From contig CM065185.1 in assembly GCA_033026295.1 (NCBI GenBank), positions 19,772,001 to 19,836,000 of the forward strand: a DNA stretch of 64,000 bases, given 5' to 3'. Below the pieces are notes generated by a model, which was not told the DNA's origin, made no database searches, and worked only from the letters and a program-made list of their open reading frames with translations. Source of the stretch: Channa striata. Its lineage: Eukaryota; Chordata; Actinopteri; Anabantiformes; Channidae. Positions 12,735-24,686 of this stretch are shown one piece after another; position 1 is the stretch's first letter, and every line of letters starts with the position of its first letter. A program made the position numbers and the translations under genes.

Positions 12735-13110
12735 TTCTGGGTCACTGGCACATTTCTCTTGCAGTTCAATAAAAGATAATCTGTCTTTTTTTTTTTTACT
12801 TTTATAAACATATTTACAACTATTTCCATACAGACACTAAGGAAGCCAGCAAGGAATTGTCTGCAACCGGGTTTAGCCCGTTCATCTGTGCCGTTTACAA
12901 GGCACAGCTGCTGATTACCTGGATCAGGTGTGTTCAGGTGATCGGACGCTGGAAGATGCCAGTTCACTTTGTCCTCCCTCACTGCGCCTTCTTCAAGGAT
13001 GGTATGCTCCACTTTTCTGATTGGCCGAACACACCTGGTGTGTTCAGGTGATCAGCAGCTGTCGGTGCAGCGATATTTGGAAAAGCAGCAGGACGGGAGC
13101 AGATTAAGAA
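12735..13110. repeat. probable dispersed repeat, class unknown
   Basis: The block holds a direct repeat of tgtgttcaggtgatc (about 12929 and 13039), a 19-bp palindrome (13027-13045), an A/T homopolymer edge near 12785 and an ending gattaagaactactgcc that resembles the 'accactgctg' edges of teleost non-autonomous elements. It also shares a 9-codon stretch with 4429-4458. Confidence 0.4.
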
Positions 13111-14814
13111 CTACTGCCGTAGACTTCAGTTGTTGTCCAAAAACAAATGAGGCAGACACACAGACGGCTCCATTTAGTGATGTGTTTTTTCATTCTTAAA
13201 TGTATGACCCAGATATTGTTTAACATGTGCTCTGAATCACCATAAATCAACTAGAGACTGACTTTTTTTTTTGTATAGAATAGAGAAACATGTCGCCCAG
13301 TGTAGCGGTGCGTCTGGCAGGCGTTTCATTGTTGGTGTTCCTGTCCATCTGGGGATTGTTGAAAATATAATTAATATGGAAAAGTATGCAAGTAATCATT
13401 TACAGGTAACAAATACATGAACATAATCAAAAGGGATGTTTGTCTGAAGATGCACAACACTTGCATGTTGGGGGCAAAGGTCTGAAGTTCCTCTTCAGTG
13501 CAGCCTTTGAGTATCTTGGGTAATAAAATTAAAATGTATTTGTTGAGTTAAGAGCAGTTTAAACCAACTGGATCTGAGAAGAAAGCACATTTCCCAGCAG
13601 GGATCTGATCAGGATCACGTTATTGCTATTTTAAACTTGGTGTTAGCGTCAGCGCTCGTTTGAACCGACCGACTCGTGTCTGAGGGAGTGATCCCAGCAC
13701 ATTATTCCGTGAAAGCTGCTGCGCTGATGCAGTGTAGCACAGAAATCCACGTGGCTCAGCGGAGAGATCATGAAAATAACATGCTGCGTTGGGGACTGGT
13801 TCGCACTCATGCTAAATATGAATGTGTTTTTGTGTAATTGGCTTTGCATCATACATTCACCAAACAGCACAACTGTGTAGAGCCGCTGCATCTTTCAGAG
13901 AGTCAGTGTGTTTTTATTTTATTCATTTTGTTTGGATATCTATTTGAAATAGATGAACTATGAAAGCATTTGATCCACGAACTGACTCGAGCGTGAAATA
14001 TTAAAATAGGAACTGCTGAACTTTCCCCAGCCCTCTCATATATTTCTAGCATCCAGGGAATAATAATCAATAAAATAATCAGTCCATGTTCTGCACATCG
14101 TTTTAAGAAATTTAAGGTGCTTGACAATGATTAAAACATGAAAAAAAATCATATATCATCACAAGTGCTTCATATATTATTCAGGCAAAACTCATAAAAG
14201 AGGAAACACTTGCACTTGTCAGCGGTAATCAGCAGTCCATGATTACATCAAACTTCACCAACATGCAATTATGATACTTGATATTTCCTTCATCTTGATT
14301 TTTTCTCCTCAGTCTGCGCGGTGCCTGTCAGTCGTCAGTGTTTCTCCTTCGAATGTGTGATTATGGCTGCGTTTTTGTGTCCTTACACCTGAGGGTGTGC
14401 ATATGTGTGATTAGAAAGTGTTTAGCCTCGCTGTCGACATGATTTAGGGAGTGTGTGAGTAATGAGGGGAAATCAGGGCCCCGGTTCCCTCTGAGATGAA
14501 CATTTGTGTTGCGGTGCCCACGGAACAAAGGCTGACGTCCACCATCACACAGACTCGCTTGGACCACGGTCCACAGACGAAGTGTCTAAAACGTTCTAGA
14601 GAGACATCAGACTACATGTTTACTTTTATTAACATAAAGGATGGGATACTTTCCCGAGCAAATCTATATTTGTTATATATCACGTACAACGAACCTTGTT
14701 TCTTTAAAATGATTTTCATATGCAGCTAAACTACAAAAGCTTTCATCATTTTTGGAGCAAACATAACTAAAATCCACTCAAATGTACGTTGTGCTTAAAA
14801 GAAGTGACCACATC
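13111..14814. other. gene-free upstream sequence
   Basis: AT-rich with no recognisable repeat or coding signal. Confidence 0.55.
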
Positions 14815-15075
14815 AGGGCACTCCCTGCCCACTTTATTAGGTACACCTGTGCAGTCTAATGCGATCCAATAACAAGAGGTGGATGTGACATTTGTCTGTT
14901 TAAAATGAATGAGGTGGCCAAAACATTACAACCACCTCGTCTTATAATGCATTCCAGTACAACTCCACTACCCAGAGCAGCATTATCACCTTTCTGACAG
15001 TTACAGCCTAAACACTGACAAATTATCACCTTGTAAAAGTAGAATTCATGGCAGAGCTGCTGTCTTAGATTGTAG
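14815..15075. mobile_element. non-autonomous DNA-transposon-like dispersed repeat
   Basis: It begins cccactttattaggtacacc, then gtgcagtctaatgcgatcc. I recognise this as the edge of a repeat family widespread in fish, which also carries catggcagagctgctgt near the other end (15048-15063). A matching terminal copy of the first motif is not visible, so one end may be lost. Recognition is from memory. Confidence 0.55.
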
Positions 15076-15509
15076 TAAATTGGCCAGTGAGTGCACGTTG
15101 ATTCTTGTTTTTATCTTTTTGTTTCTATGCACAGTTTATTTTATCAGTTTTCATCTACAAAGTCTAGCCAGGGACATGGGCTGCAAATTAGCTTTTGCTA
15201 TATCCTCTATATACAAGATATCAGTTGTTGGATTGTCCCTGTAAAAATAAATCAAATAAAAAACACCATATTTTTGGCGGCAGGGATTAGTGTTACTGTA
15301 CTTTTCCCATCCCTTAACTTTTCCTTGGAAGTGACCAAAGCCAAAATGGTTTGTAGTTTTATTGCTTCCAACAAACAAAGCTCCACTAACTTTGACCAAT
15401 ATATTCCATAGATGCACTAAATTGAAGAAACAAATATGACCAGAATTAATAGCCCACTGACAATTAATAGTGACGACTATAACCTTCCTGACCTCTTACT
15501 GTTGGGAAC

Positions 15510-16035
15510 GTGTGTTTTGATGGTTCTTCCACTGCTAATTGTCTCAGCTCTTCCAAATTGTCAGGTTTTTGCGTTTGGACATTAACCTTGAGCCTCCTGC
15601 CACAGATTCTAAAAGGACTGTGATGTGGATTTTAAGGGTCCACTCCAGGTCCAGGGACAGACTTACATATACTGTATGCCTCTGGATCATGGTCTCGATG
15701 TAAGACCCCAAGACTGGCAGCAGATTTCCTTTACTATCCCGTGCACAGGAACAGTGCTTGAAGTCGCAAATCAAACTAAAGCAGCAACCACGCACACAAA
15801 GAGATCAAGGGAAGTCATCAGACAAAGGACAGACGCCAAAAACTCGTCCCCATGTTTCAAACTTCAGCCTGGTTTTGTTGTGCCACTGAGTTGTTCTTGG
15901 ACACCGGCCTTGAAGTCCACTACTGTCAAGAGCCCTCACAACAGTTTTCCTAGAAACATCAAGAACAGCAGAGGCCAGTTCGGCAACAATCCTCTTGGTC
16001 GTGTCCCCTTCTCGTTTGCAATTGAAATGAAATCA
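15510..16035 (-). mobile_element. second Tc1/mariner transposase relic, internally deleted
   Basis: On the - strand, about 16020-15850 reads KRIVAELASAVLDVSRKTVV then RALDSSGLQGRCPRT and NKTRLKFETWGRV. This is the second helix-turn-helix of a Tc1-like transposase (pattern VS..TVrRaL...GL.GR..R) running into the start of the catalytic domain. About 15600-15510 reads RRLKVNVQTQKPDNLEELRQ, matching the C-terminal NLWRRLK...KP.NLEEL segment. The central part with the catalytic Asp residues is not recognisable, so it is deleted or badly decayed. The + strand 208-codon open frame over the same region is a shadow. Confidence 0.75.
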
Positions 16036-19032
16036 ATACAGGCAGGATTGGGATCGTGGACGATCGTCTCCCTGAGGCCTGCGTCTCGTCTGCTGGCCTC
16101 TTCTTTGAACACGCGGCTCTCGGCCTCGGAGGGGGTGGAGGGTTATGGCGGGCTGGGCAGTTTCTCTGGGAGCTCCCGTCCTGTCAACTTCAGGACTCCT
16201 CCGTCAAGTGCCTGTCACCATCAGTCCTTGTCTGTCTCTGCAGACAGCTAACAGATGTCCAAGTCAGAGCGACATGCCATCACGGTGAGGGTGGTTGGGA
16301 TTAGGCGGCATGTAACAGGATTACTGCTGTTGGCATGAGAAACACTGGACTGCACTGGTTACTCGTCGTATTAAGAGCATGTGAACACTGGATCTTATTG
16401 TCAGCGCCGTCCCAGACATCAGAGGGAAGATGAGCGTTTCAGTGCCTCAAGCGTTTGTGCAAGTCGTTTCTGGATCAATCTTAACAATGCAAATTTCCCT
16501 AAGAGAAGGAAAAGCATATTTCATAGTGAATATTAAAGGGAGTAAAATAAGGGATCATGACGAGTACAGTATTTTGAACCAGGGTCCAGGTTACTGGAAA
16601 ATAACTTAAACGTTAAAGAAAAAACACAGTCCTTCCTTCCAACGTGAGCAGATATTATTTATTCATTTAGTAATTATTTAGATTCATATTTTGTACTATA
16701 CTGTATTTTATCCTGCACAGTTTCTGTGTGTCATTATGAAATGAAACTCTCCAATAGCTCAAATGTAAAAACTAAATGTTATGTCATTGTTATTTCTTGT
16801 GCCAAAGCTTTTTTTAATATGGGCTTTGACATTCACGCTTTTTTTATTATTGTGTTGATAATCCTCATGAAACCTATAATTATGTGTTGAATGGATCTTC
16901 AGCACACCGGGGAAATCAATTAAATCTCAAAGGCTTTTTGTTTAATTTATGAGATGGGATTTTAATTCCACTGGCAAATGAAAACTAATGGAACTTCCTT
17001 TTCAGATTTCACTCATAAATCAGCATATCAATAGCACTGATGCAAGACATTTTAATATATTAAATAGCCTAATTTGGAGCATGTATCACTGAGTGCTTAT
17101 ACATCGAGGATTCCTTATCAAATATCACTCTCCAGCTTGTTAACACATTCTGTGCAGCCTGTACACACTCGAGCTTGCTGGGAATATGTGAGGCGCAGTG
17201 AGACGTTGATGGGCAGTTTGCGGTTGCAGGCTTTGAACTTCCAGGTTACAGGGTTGCCCTCAAACCACAAAACCAATCTTCAAAGATATGCATTTCAAAA
17301 GAACTTCAACAACAAATGATTTATGGGTCAGCGAGCCGAGTCACGGTGTATTAATTTTAGGGCTCGATGCAGCGTGTTGCCAACGACGGGGCCAAGTTGA
17401 ATGAAATGTTGAATGGACTCCCATCACTCAGTGCCGGTGGACTAGAATTCTAATCCAATCTCAGTGCTGCTTGGCTTGCTAATAAACCACTCAGAGCGTA
17501 GTCCCTGCCTGCCACCCGAGCAGTGAATAAAGACCAGGATCAAGTCCAAACCAGACTTGGAGGTTCCGACCTTGAGGTTGCAAAGTCTCGGTGTGTATCG
17601 GCTCAGAATAGTAATAACCAGCTTCAGCGCCGGTCTCACTGCTCCAACTTCTGCTTTTTACACAGAGACGGCACCTACTGTTAATGCTGCAATTACAGCA
17701 AAAGTATCACTTAACTGAACATTAATAGTCCGCTCAGCTCATTGGAGCGTGTCGCGACATCAATTTCAGTCCAACGTCTGTGCAGTTTGACTGACGTACA
17801 CAGTCTTTTCAGACAACCCGCCTTTGAGCAGGACACAGACGACGGACGACGGATGGACGGAGCTTCAGGTAAAAGTTGCAGTCCCACAGTCTTGAATCCT
17901 CTAGTCCAGGGTTCATACTCGTACTAAATATTATTATTGTGGAAGCAGCTTCTGTGGCTGGTTGAGGAGGATCCATCATAACATTTAAAGACGAGTCTAA
18001 AGCCATGCATTGTATTTTAGAATAAACCTTTTCCTCAAAATGGAAGTACTTGAGTAAAACACCTCACAGTTGTAGAGGAGTACAGCACTTATGGAGATGG
18101 CTTTAGGCTGTATAAATAAACCAGATTGTCTCAGCTAAAGTGCAAAAATGGCGGATATGATTGCGGCTCCATCTCGGTCTCTTATCTCTCAGCACATCCC
18201 GGCTGAGCCATCAGTCTGCCGTCTGACGGCGCTGGTTTTATTGCAGAGCCCCTTTCATGTCACGGTAAATAAGTCTGTAAGCTACGACTGTGGCTCACAG
18301 AAAGTAGGTCTGTGGCAGTTCTTCCGCTCCGAGTCTGCTGGTAATTAATAGATTAGATGGCATGAACGCGTCCAAACACTGCGCACGGGAAAATCTTGAA
18401 AACAAGTTGCATTTTTGACACTTCGACACCATGTTTCCTCATTCCGGCTCGGTGGAACATCCCTTCAACGAGCGTTTCCAGTCCGCGGTGTGACGATGTC
18501 CGTACACGCGCTGTGTACGTGAATGCTCTTTCTGTAGTCATGTGTGTCGATCTGGACACTGAATATTCCTACCTAGATGTTCAGTTGTATCAACATATTT
18601 TACCCGACAGTCACATCTCGTAGGAAGTGCGTGTGTTTCTGTAATACCGGTGACATTTGCTTGGCATTTGAATCCACCTCTGCATTATTCTCATGCAGGA
18701 CGTACAGGAATCCGATTAGCTGTTCATATTGGATTTAAATCCCAAGGATCAGAACTTCTCTCTTAAAAACACCCTCGCGTTGAATTCCCGTTGACATTTC
18801 CATCTGCTGATTGCTATTTCAGATGGGCGTGACACACAGCATGTTATTTAGATGTCATTTGGAGAGCCGGTAGCGTTTCAACTCCTTACGACGATTGCTG
18901 CTCAGATTTCCCCTCGCCGCCTCCTAGATGGAATTATGAAAATGGGAGCCTCGGTGAAGCTGCCTGGCACTGTGACACATCCATCGCATGTATTGTTGTG
19001 ACAGCAGGGAGTCTGTTGCAAACGAGTAGAAC

Positions 19033-19050
19033 GTGTGTGTGTGTGTGTGT
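19033..19050 (+). repeat. (GT)9 microsatellite
   Basis: Short GT run. Confidence 0.9.
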
Positions 19051-20282
19051 ACTGCTTGTGTTGTAGATTGTGTGCACGTCCGTACGTTGCCATTTTGTGC
19101 GTTCCTGCATGTACCATATCTGTGTTTATATGCAAGTGTCACAACAAGTCATTTGAAACACGCTGGAGCTCATTTTGTGTTCTCACGTCCGTCACATGTC
19201 TCCGACGGAGACGTCTTTTCTCTCGGTGACAGATAGCGAGCCGCCTCTCTTGTTTACCAGCTGGAAATCCTGTGCAGTCAGTCATTTATTGCAGGAACAT
19301 CCAACCCTGTCGACTCCTAGTGGGTTTGGCTTTTCCACATTTGCTGCTTGTCGGAGAAGCAGCACTGAGGGCGGACAGTGGACGGATGAAGCACACGTGT
19401 GGAATAGGCCCTAAAATAAGATTAAACTTAGAAAAAGATCGTTTGAGTTCATTTAGGTGTGGAAATGAACATCCTGCCTGACATTCTGGGATCAGCAAAA
19501 CACTATTGTCTTTTCAAACTTTTGTGAAATCATTTATGTATGAAGGCATTTTTCAGATATTTTTCAGATTGTATTCATGTTCATATTTGCGTGTCTCATT
19601 CATGAGTCTGGTGTGTGTGTGTGTGTATGTTTTCACTTTCTCCTGTAAAATTAGATTTATCATGGTGCCATTTTATTTCTGACATTTGTAAAAGTTCTTA
19701 TTTTAGTTTTGTCTGAGATGCCATAGTTTTATGAGCTTGTTTATGGTATGCGCTCACCTTTTTATATAACTGTGAAGCACCAAAACTATACATACATATA
19801 AACTTACAGCCGCCTTACAGGTTGGTATCACTCTACTGCTTCACACACAACACAAATCACTTGTAGAATATATTTAAAATCAGAAATTCCCTTACTGTAA
19901 TCCCCTTTTCCTAAAGCCACTTAAGCACATACTAAAATAGAAAAGCAAATTCCTGTTAACAGCCGTAACAGTGTCCCTGTCATGGGGATATGCTGCTTTA
20001 GGTCATATGAAATCAAGATTTGAATAAACAGAACACAGGTCTGAACCTCAAATCTACAGTAGGTCCACAGTATTACAGCTTAACCCATGTTTGTCCTAAA
20101 AGTAGCTGCACAGGAAGATTTCACCCGCTTTATTCTTCGGAAGTGTCCAATTCACTGAGAGCTACGGCAGATTTCTGATCCTCCTCCCGTAGATCCATAA
20201 CCACAATAAATGCGTTGGAGTTCATCAAAGTCAAGAAATCAAACAGGAGAGCAGTGCAACAGAAAACGTACTGCACGCAGCA

Positions 20283-20283
<1 letters not shown>

Positions 20284-20342
<59 letters not shown>
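20284..20342 (+). repeat. (TG)29 microsatellite
   Basis: One of the two longest TG runs in the window. A (CA)11 run follows about 60 bp downstream (20404-20425), giving opposed tracts. Confidence 0.98.
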
Positions 20343-20346
<4 letters not shown>

Positions 20347-20403
20347 GTGCTCTATAAGCTAATCGATATGCACTGAGACTGTGTGTGCGTGTTCATTTCT
20401 TAG

Positions 20404-20425
20404 CACACACACACACACACACACA
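20404..20425 (+). repeat. (CA)11 microsatellite, opposed to the upstream TG run
   Basis: CA run complementary to the TG tract at 20284-20342. Confidence 0.95.
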
Positions 20426-20652
20426 TCACATTTATAGTCATGTCGTTTTCCTGTGTGTATTGAACTAAATGTGTGTGTTTCCTTTGCAGTTGTTCATGTT
20501 TCCTGTAAAATGGTTATTTACACGCTGGATGTGCGACTTTGTTTTCCATGCGCAGATTTCCTCCCTGTCACAGCGGCAGATTTACGTTAGCAAACTTACC
20601 TGTTGACGTGCAAAAAAGGGGGGGGGGGCGTCAAAAAAGACGGCTATCAATA

Positions 20653-20666
20653 TTGCCAAGGTAACC
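20653..20666. promoter_or_regulatory. RFX X-box-like palindrome
   Basis: ATTGCC-AA-GGTAAC fits the RFX consensus GTNRCC(N0-3)RGYAAC with only the first half-site imperfect. A second one lies about 230 bp away. Confidence 0.35.
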
Positions 20667-20880
20667 GGCGCCCCGCTGTTCTCAGAGAGCCACAATTCCA
20701 CGGCACAGTGAGAGAGATGAGGGGGGGGGACGCTGCTGTTTGTGGGGGTCACATGTTCTTTTTCAGAGGTATAGTTGGCGACGCAGCGGGTAGGCGACAA
20801 GGATTAGAGCCTCGGCCAGTGGTAAATAATACGGCCGTGCTGCTAGTCCCTGCGCAGAAAAGCCTCTGTATTTCCGAGTG

Positions 20881-20894
20881 GTTGCCTTGGCAAC
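20881..20894. promoter_or_regulatory. RFX X-box palindrome
   Basis: GTTGCC-TT-GGCAAC is a perfect palindromic X-box (both half-sites match, 2-nt spacer). Function is inference; no ciliary gene is adjacent. Confidence 0.45.
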
Positions 20895-22803
20895 AGGGAG
20901 AAGAGAGTGGCCCTAATTTTGTGTTGGACTCCCTGAGACAGATGAGTTGTTCAACGCAGTGAGGAGGTTCGTGTATGTTTGTGTCAGGGAATATATAGTG
21001 AGGGGCAGACTTTTCCATCTGTGCTGGATATTATTCATCCGGCTGCTAAATGGATAAATATTTTGTACAATGTACAATATTTTGCCCAGTTACAGCTGGG
21101 ATACACTCGTGCACCCCTGCAAACCCAAACAGGAAATGCACGCACAGATAATGGATGGATGTACGGTATTTTATGTCCAATTGATTCTTATTGTGTGCAC
21201 GTTTCCACAGAGAGGTCAAAGGTCAGCGAGGAGGCTTCAGCCGGATGGAGGTTTGCCAATTACGCTGATGGTTGTTTTCCCGCTTCTTTGTCTGCTGCTT
21301 CTGCTTTTTATTGAGCGAGACGTTCGTTCTCGGTTTAAAACATTTGTGGTTTTGATACCAGTTTGGTTTTTGGTTTTCGAACCAAATCCTCTTTACAAAT
21401 GAACGGCTAAAGTATTAACATACCTGTACAGCCCGAAATCGAATCCCACGTCTCATGTTCTCAGACACAAAGTTGTTTCCATCCATTAGAAAAATGAACT
21501 GGGGGGGTCTGCAGATCATGTCCAGCTCCACATTTGGTTGTTTTACCAGCAGGAGTCAAATGTAAACACGGATGTTAAGGACATACACGCCGTTTGTAAA
21601 CATTCCTAACATGTAAACGTTTATATTTTATTCATATATATTTTTTATAGTCCTTTGTCGTCGTCTCACTTTGCACACGGCCACTTAACACCTAATTCCA
21701 AATAAATGCCAAAAATGAAAATTCATACACAGTTGAAGACTCAAAGCTGCATTAATGTCTCTTCATATTTCTCACGTCAAAGACGAAGAATAGCCACAAA
21801 GACAAGGTTCAGCTGTTTGGGAGGAAACTGGACGGCACGTCACACGTTAGGAGTGAGTTTTTAACTCTTAACTATCCTGGCGGAGTAACAACAAAAGGTG
21901 ATTATTGTGAGATTATTTATGTTATTAGCACTGAGCTGCACACGGCCGATGACACCAGGAGAAGACGCTTTAATGTGCACAGGTGCCGGTCCAGCATGTG
22001 GTCGTGCAGCTACATTAGCTGTGGATGCACCAGCCTGACCGGACATCAAGAATAACACAACTTTTATCACGATTCTTCTATGTCTTTGGACTAATCGAAT
22101 GTGCCGGCCTAATTTAATTTTCAGAAGAGTCAATATGTTCCCGGGGAGACGGTAATGCACTGCCCAGTGTCTCATCTCCATACTCACTAATTCATTTGCC
22201 TTGTAATCATTAACGACCTTGGAAACTCTGAGTGAGTGGTGGAAGTGACTCGGTCTCCCGCTCGTCATTTGACTTTCCAAAATGTTAAATGGGTTTTCTT
22301 TCCGTGTGTGAAAGCCAAGTTCTGCTTGTGACAATGTGACAACAACAGAAATATTAATAATATCTTTCCCTCTCTGTCTGCCGTCCCCGTGTCTCCGCTG
22401 GGTCAATATGTTTCCATCCCTCCTGCAGCATCTTTCTCCTGCTCCCTCTCTGTCATGTGGGGGACAATAAATCAATAGTGTATCATTGAAGGAGACATCT
22501 GTGGGAAAGCGAGGAAATAGGAGACCTCTGGGTTGAGAGCGGGGAGAATGAAGTCTGTCCCTCTGTCTTTCTCACACTCTGTGTGTGTGTGTGTGACGGT
22601 CAACTGTACAGCGCCTCCGTTAGAGATGAGATCAAACATTTACTGCAGTGTGTGACTGACGATGTGGACCACATCTGTGGAACAGAGTTAAGAATATCAC
22701 CGCACTGCGTGCGTGTGCTGGGAGGCTGGTTTTCTGCAGGTTTATGCTGCTCCAACCTGGGAGAGGTGACGTTTCCCCGCCTGCCCGTAGGTGAAACTCA
22801 GAC

Positions 22804-22890
22804 ATCGGGCATTTTAGTGGGTGTCGACGTTCGCGCGTTCACACTGGACACGAATGCTCGAGGACGTCGACACCCACTAAAATGCCCGAT
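22804..22890. repeat. perfect 27-bp inverted repeat with 33-nt loop (hairpin/MITE-like)
   Basis: The left arm (22804-22830, starting atcgggcattttagtggg) and right arm (22864-22890, ending cccactaaaatgcccgat) are exact reverse complements over 27 bp. The loop is CpG-rich and contains ttcacactggacacgaa. No clear target-site duplication flanks it. Confidence 0.9.
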
Positions 22891-24664
22891 TTCCCTGCAT
22901 CTTGTTGTACGGCGATACCGTTTGTCTGTTGTCCCTGTGGTTTGACAGTCTCCAGATGCCTTTTTCTGCAGAGAAGTGATTTTGTTTGTTTTCTGCCAAA
23001 ACTTGTAGATGTTGCAAATCAGTTTCCCCCATTTGTCATGCAGAACATCAGGCAAGTCATTTATGCAATATTCATCAATTATCTGCAGACATAACCTCAC
23101 CAGATGTTTCACTTTTTAATAGTGTGATATTTCTTCTCTGGTCATAAGTGGAACCAACATTAGCATTTGTGTTGTAGCCCCATGCACTGTACTGGTAACC
23201 GGCTCTCATTAGCAGCTCTGTGGAGGCTTCAGGGACAGTGCAGAGGTGAGATTTGCCACAAAAGTCGCTGTGATTGGACAGAATTGCAGGTTGCACAAGA
23301 TCGACAGGGATTTCGTGTTGTGATCGCAGAATCCCCAATTCCCGGTGGGCCTGATTATTTCACCCAATTGAAAAACTGACGAGTCCTTTTTGACCGACTG
23401 TGGCCTGTGATGCTGCTCTGGAAGGATAGACGTCATCCAAAAGAATCGTGCTTCCTCACACGTGACTCCGTCCGTCCATCCCTAACCTCTCTGTCTCTGT
23501 GATGGAAGGTGAGCTTATTCATTATGTATCATGGAGGCGAGTGCATATAAAACATTAGCAGACCCCATTAAATTCCAGACCGTAAACTGTCTGGCACTGG
23601 TCCTGCCAGCACTGCCCAAGGCAGCTGACACACACTCACATGGGACTAAACCAAAGCACTTATATTCAAATATTGATCTGCAGGCTTCTGTTTCCCATTC
23701 AGCCACACTTAAGAAATTCACTTTCAAACGTAGCTCAAAGAGAAACTGCGGCCAAACATGTTGTTTCTGTGCCTTCAACACGCAGAATCAGCCAGTCTGT
23801 GTCTCACAATGACGCGTTTGTCTCCTCGCACAGGCTGAAGATTTCAGATAGAGTCACAATACAGGGAGCGTAGCTCACGAGCCACAGACTGACCCAGTGT
23901 TGCTGTAGAGTTTAGCATCATTCCAGTGAAATAGTTTAGTTTGTCTCCCTGAAAACATGCTCCGGTCCTTGTGAGCTCAGCAGTGTGGCCCTGTCCCCCT
24001 CAAATATCTCGCTTGTGATTAAAACAGAATTTTACAATGTTTAGCAAAACGAAAGCTGACCACATCAACAACAAATATTGTTTTATTTAATTACAAAAAT
24101 AAAGTGAAGTGAGAGCAATAATAGTAATAAAATAAATGTTTCCATCTTTCCTGAAAGCAAAGCGGAGTTGATCTGTTACCGACGGCATATGAACGAAAGT
24201 GTCCGAGTGACATTCTCCTACAAATATAAATACATCCTTCGAGTCCCGTAGCCCGATGTCTGCAGGATGTACGTGTAGCACGCCACAACGTTGTCCAGAG
24301 CTATTGTAACTGCTCCTTGAAAGTTGAGTGCAACACCTTTTTAAATGTTTTTGTTGCCGTCTTTGAGCATGGACCCCCCTCCTCAAAATTCCTAGGCACA
24401 ACCTTCATTGTGCGAATTTAATGTGAAAGAAAAAAATCGCTGCAGCTCTTAACGAGTCAGCATCGGACTGTTTTCAATCAGCACTTTTACTGTTACCAGA
24501 GGGCCCGTTTCCACTCACGGCTGACAGCTGGAGGTGTGAAACCTGCTTTTGTTTACTCATGTGACTTACTAAAGAGCCATTATTTCCAAAATTATAGCAG
24601 ATTTTGAGTGAAGAAAAAGCTGCCACTGTAAACTGCAAATGGTGGTGCAAGAACAGCAGGATTC

Positions 24665-24686
24665 CTCTGTCTGTCTGTCTGTCTGT
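24665..24686 (+). repeat. (CTGT)n tetranucleotide repeat
   Basis: About five copies of ctgt. Confidence 0.85.

Larger units (their letters stand above)
16036..22803. other. gene-free upstream sequence with long TG/CA tracts and X-box pair
   Basis: Contains the opposed TG/CA runs, the X-box-like sites and an AT-rich block at 16830-17080 with TAAT-type motifs. No gene is supported. The 204-codon - strand frame at 21861-22475 shows no recognisable domain. Confidence 0.5.

Noticed and set aside
15625..16251. 208-codon open frame on the + strand
   Set aside because: It is antisense to the Tc1-like transposase relic, which explains the region better.
21861..22475. 204-codon open frame on the - strand
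   Set aside because: No domain, no recognisable homology, no splice context; composition fits a chance open frame.
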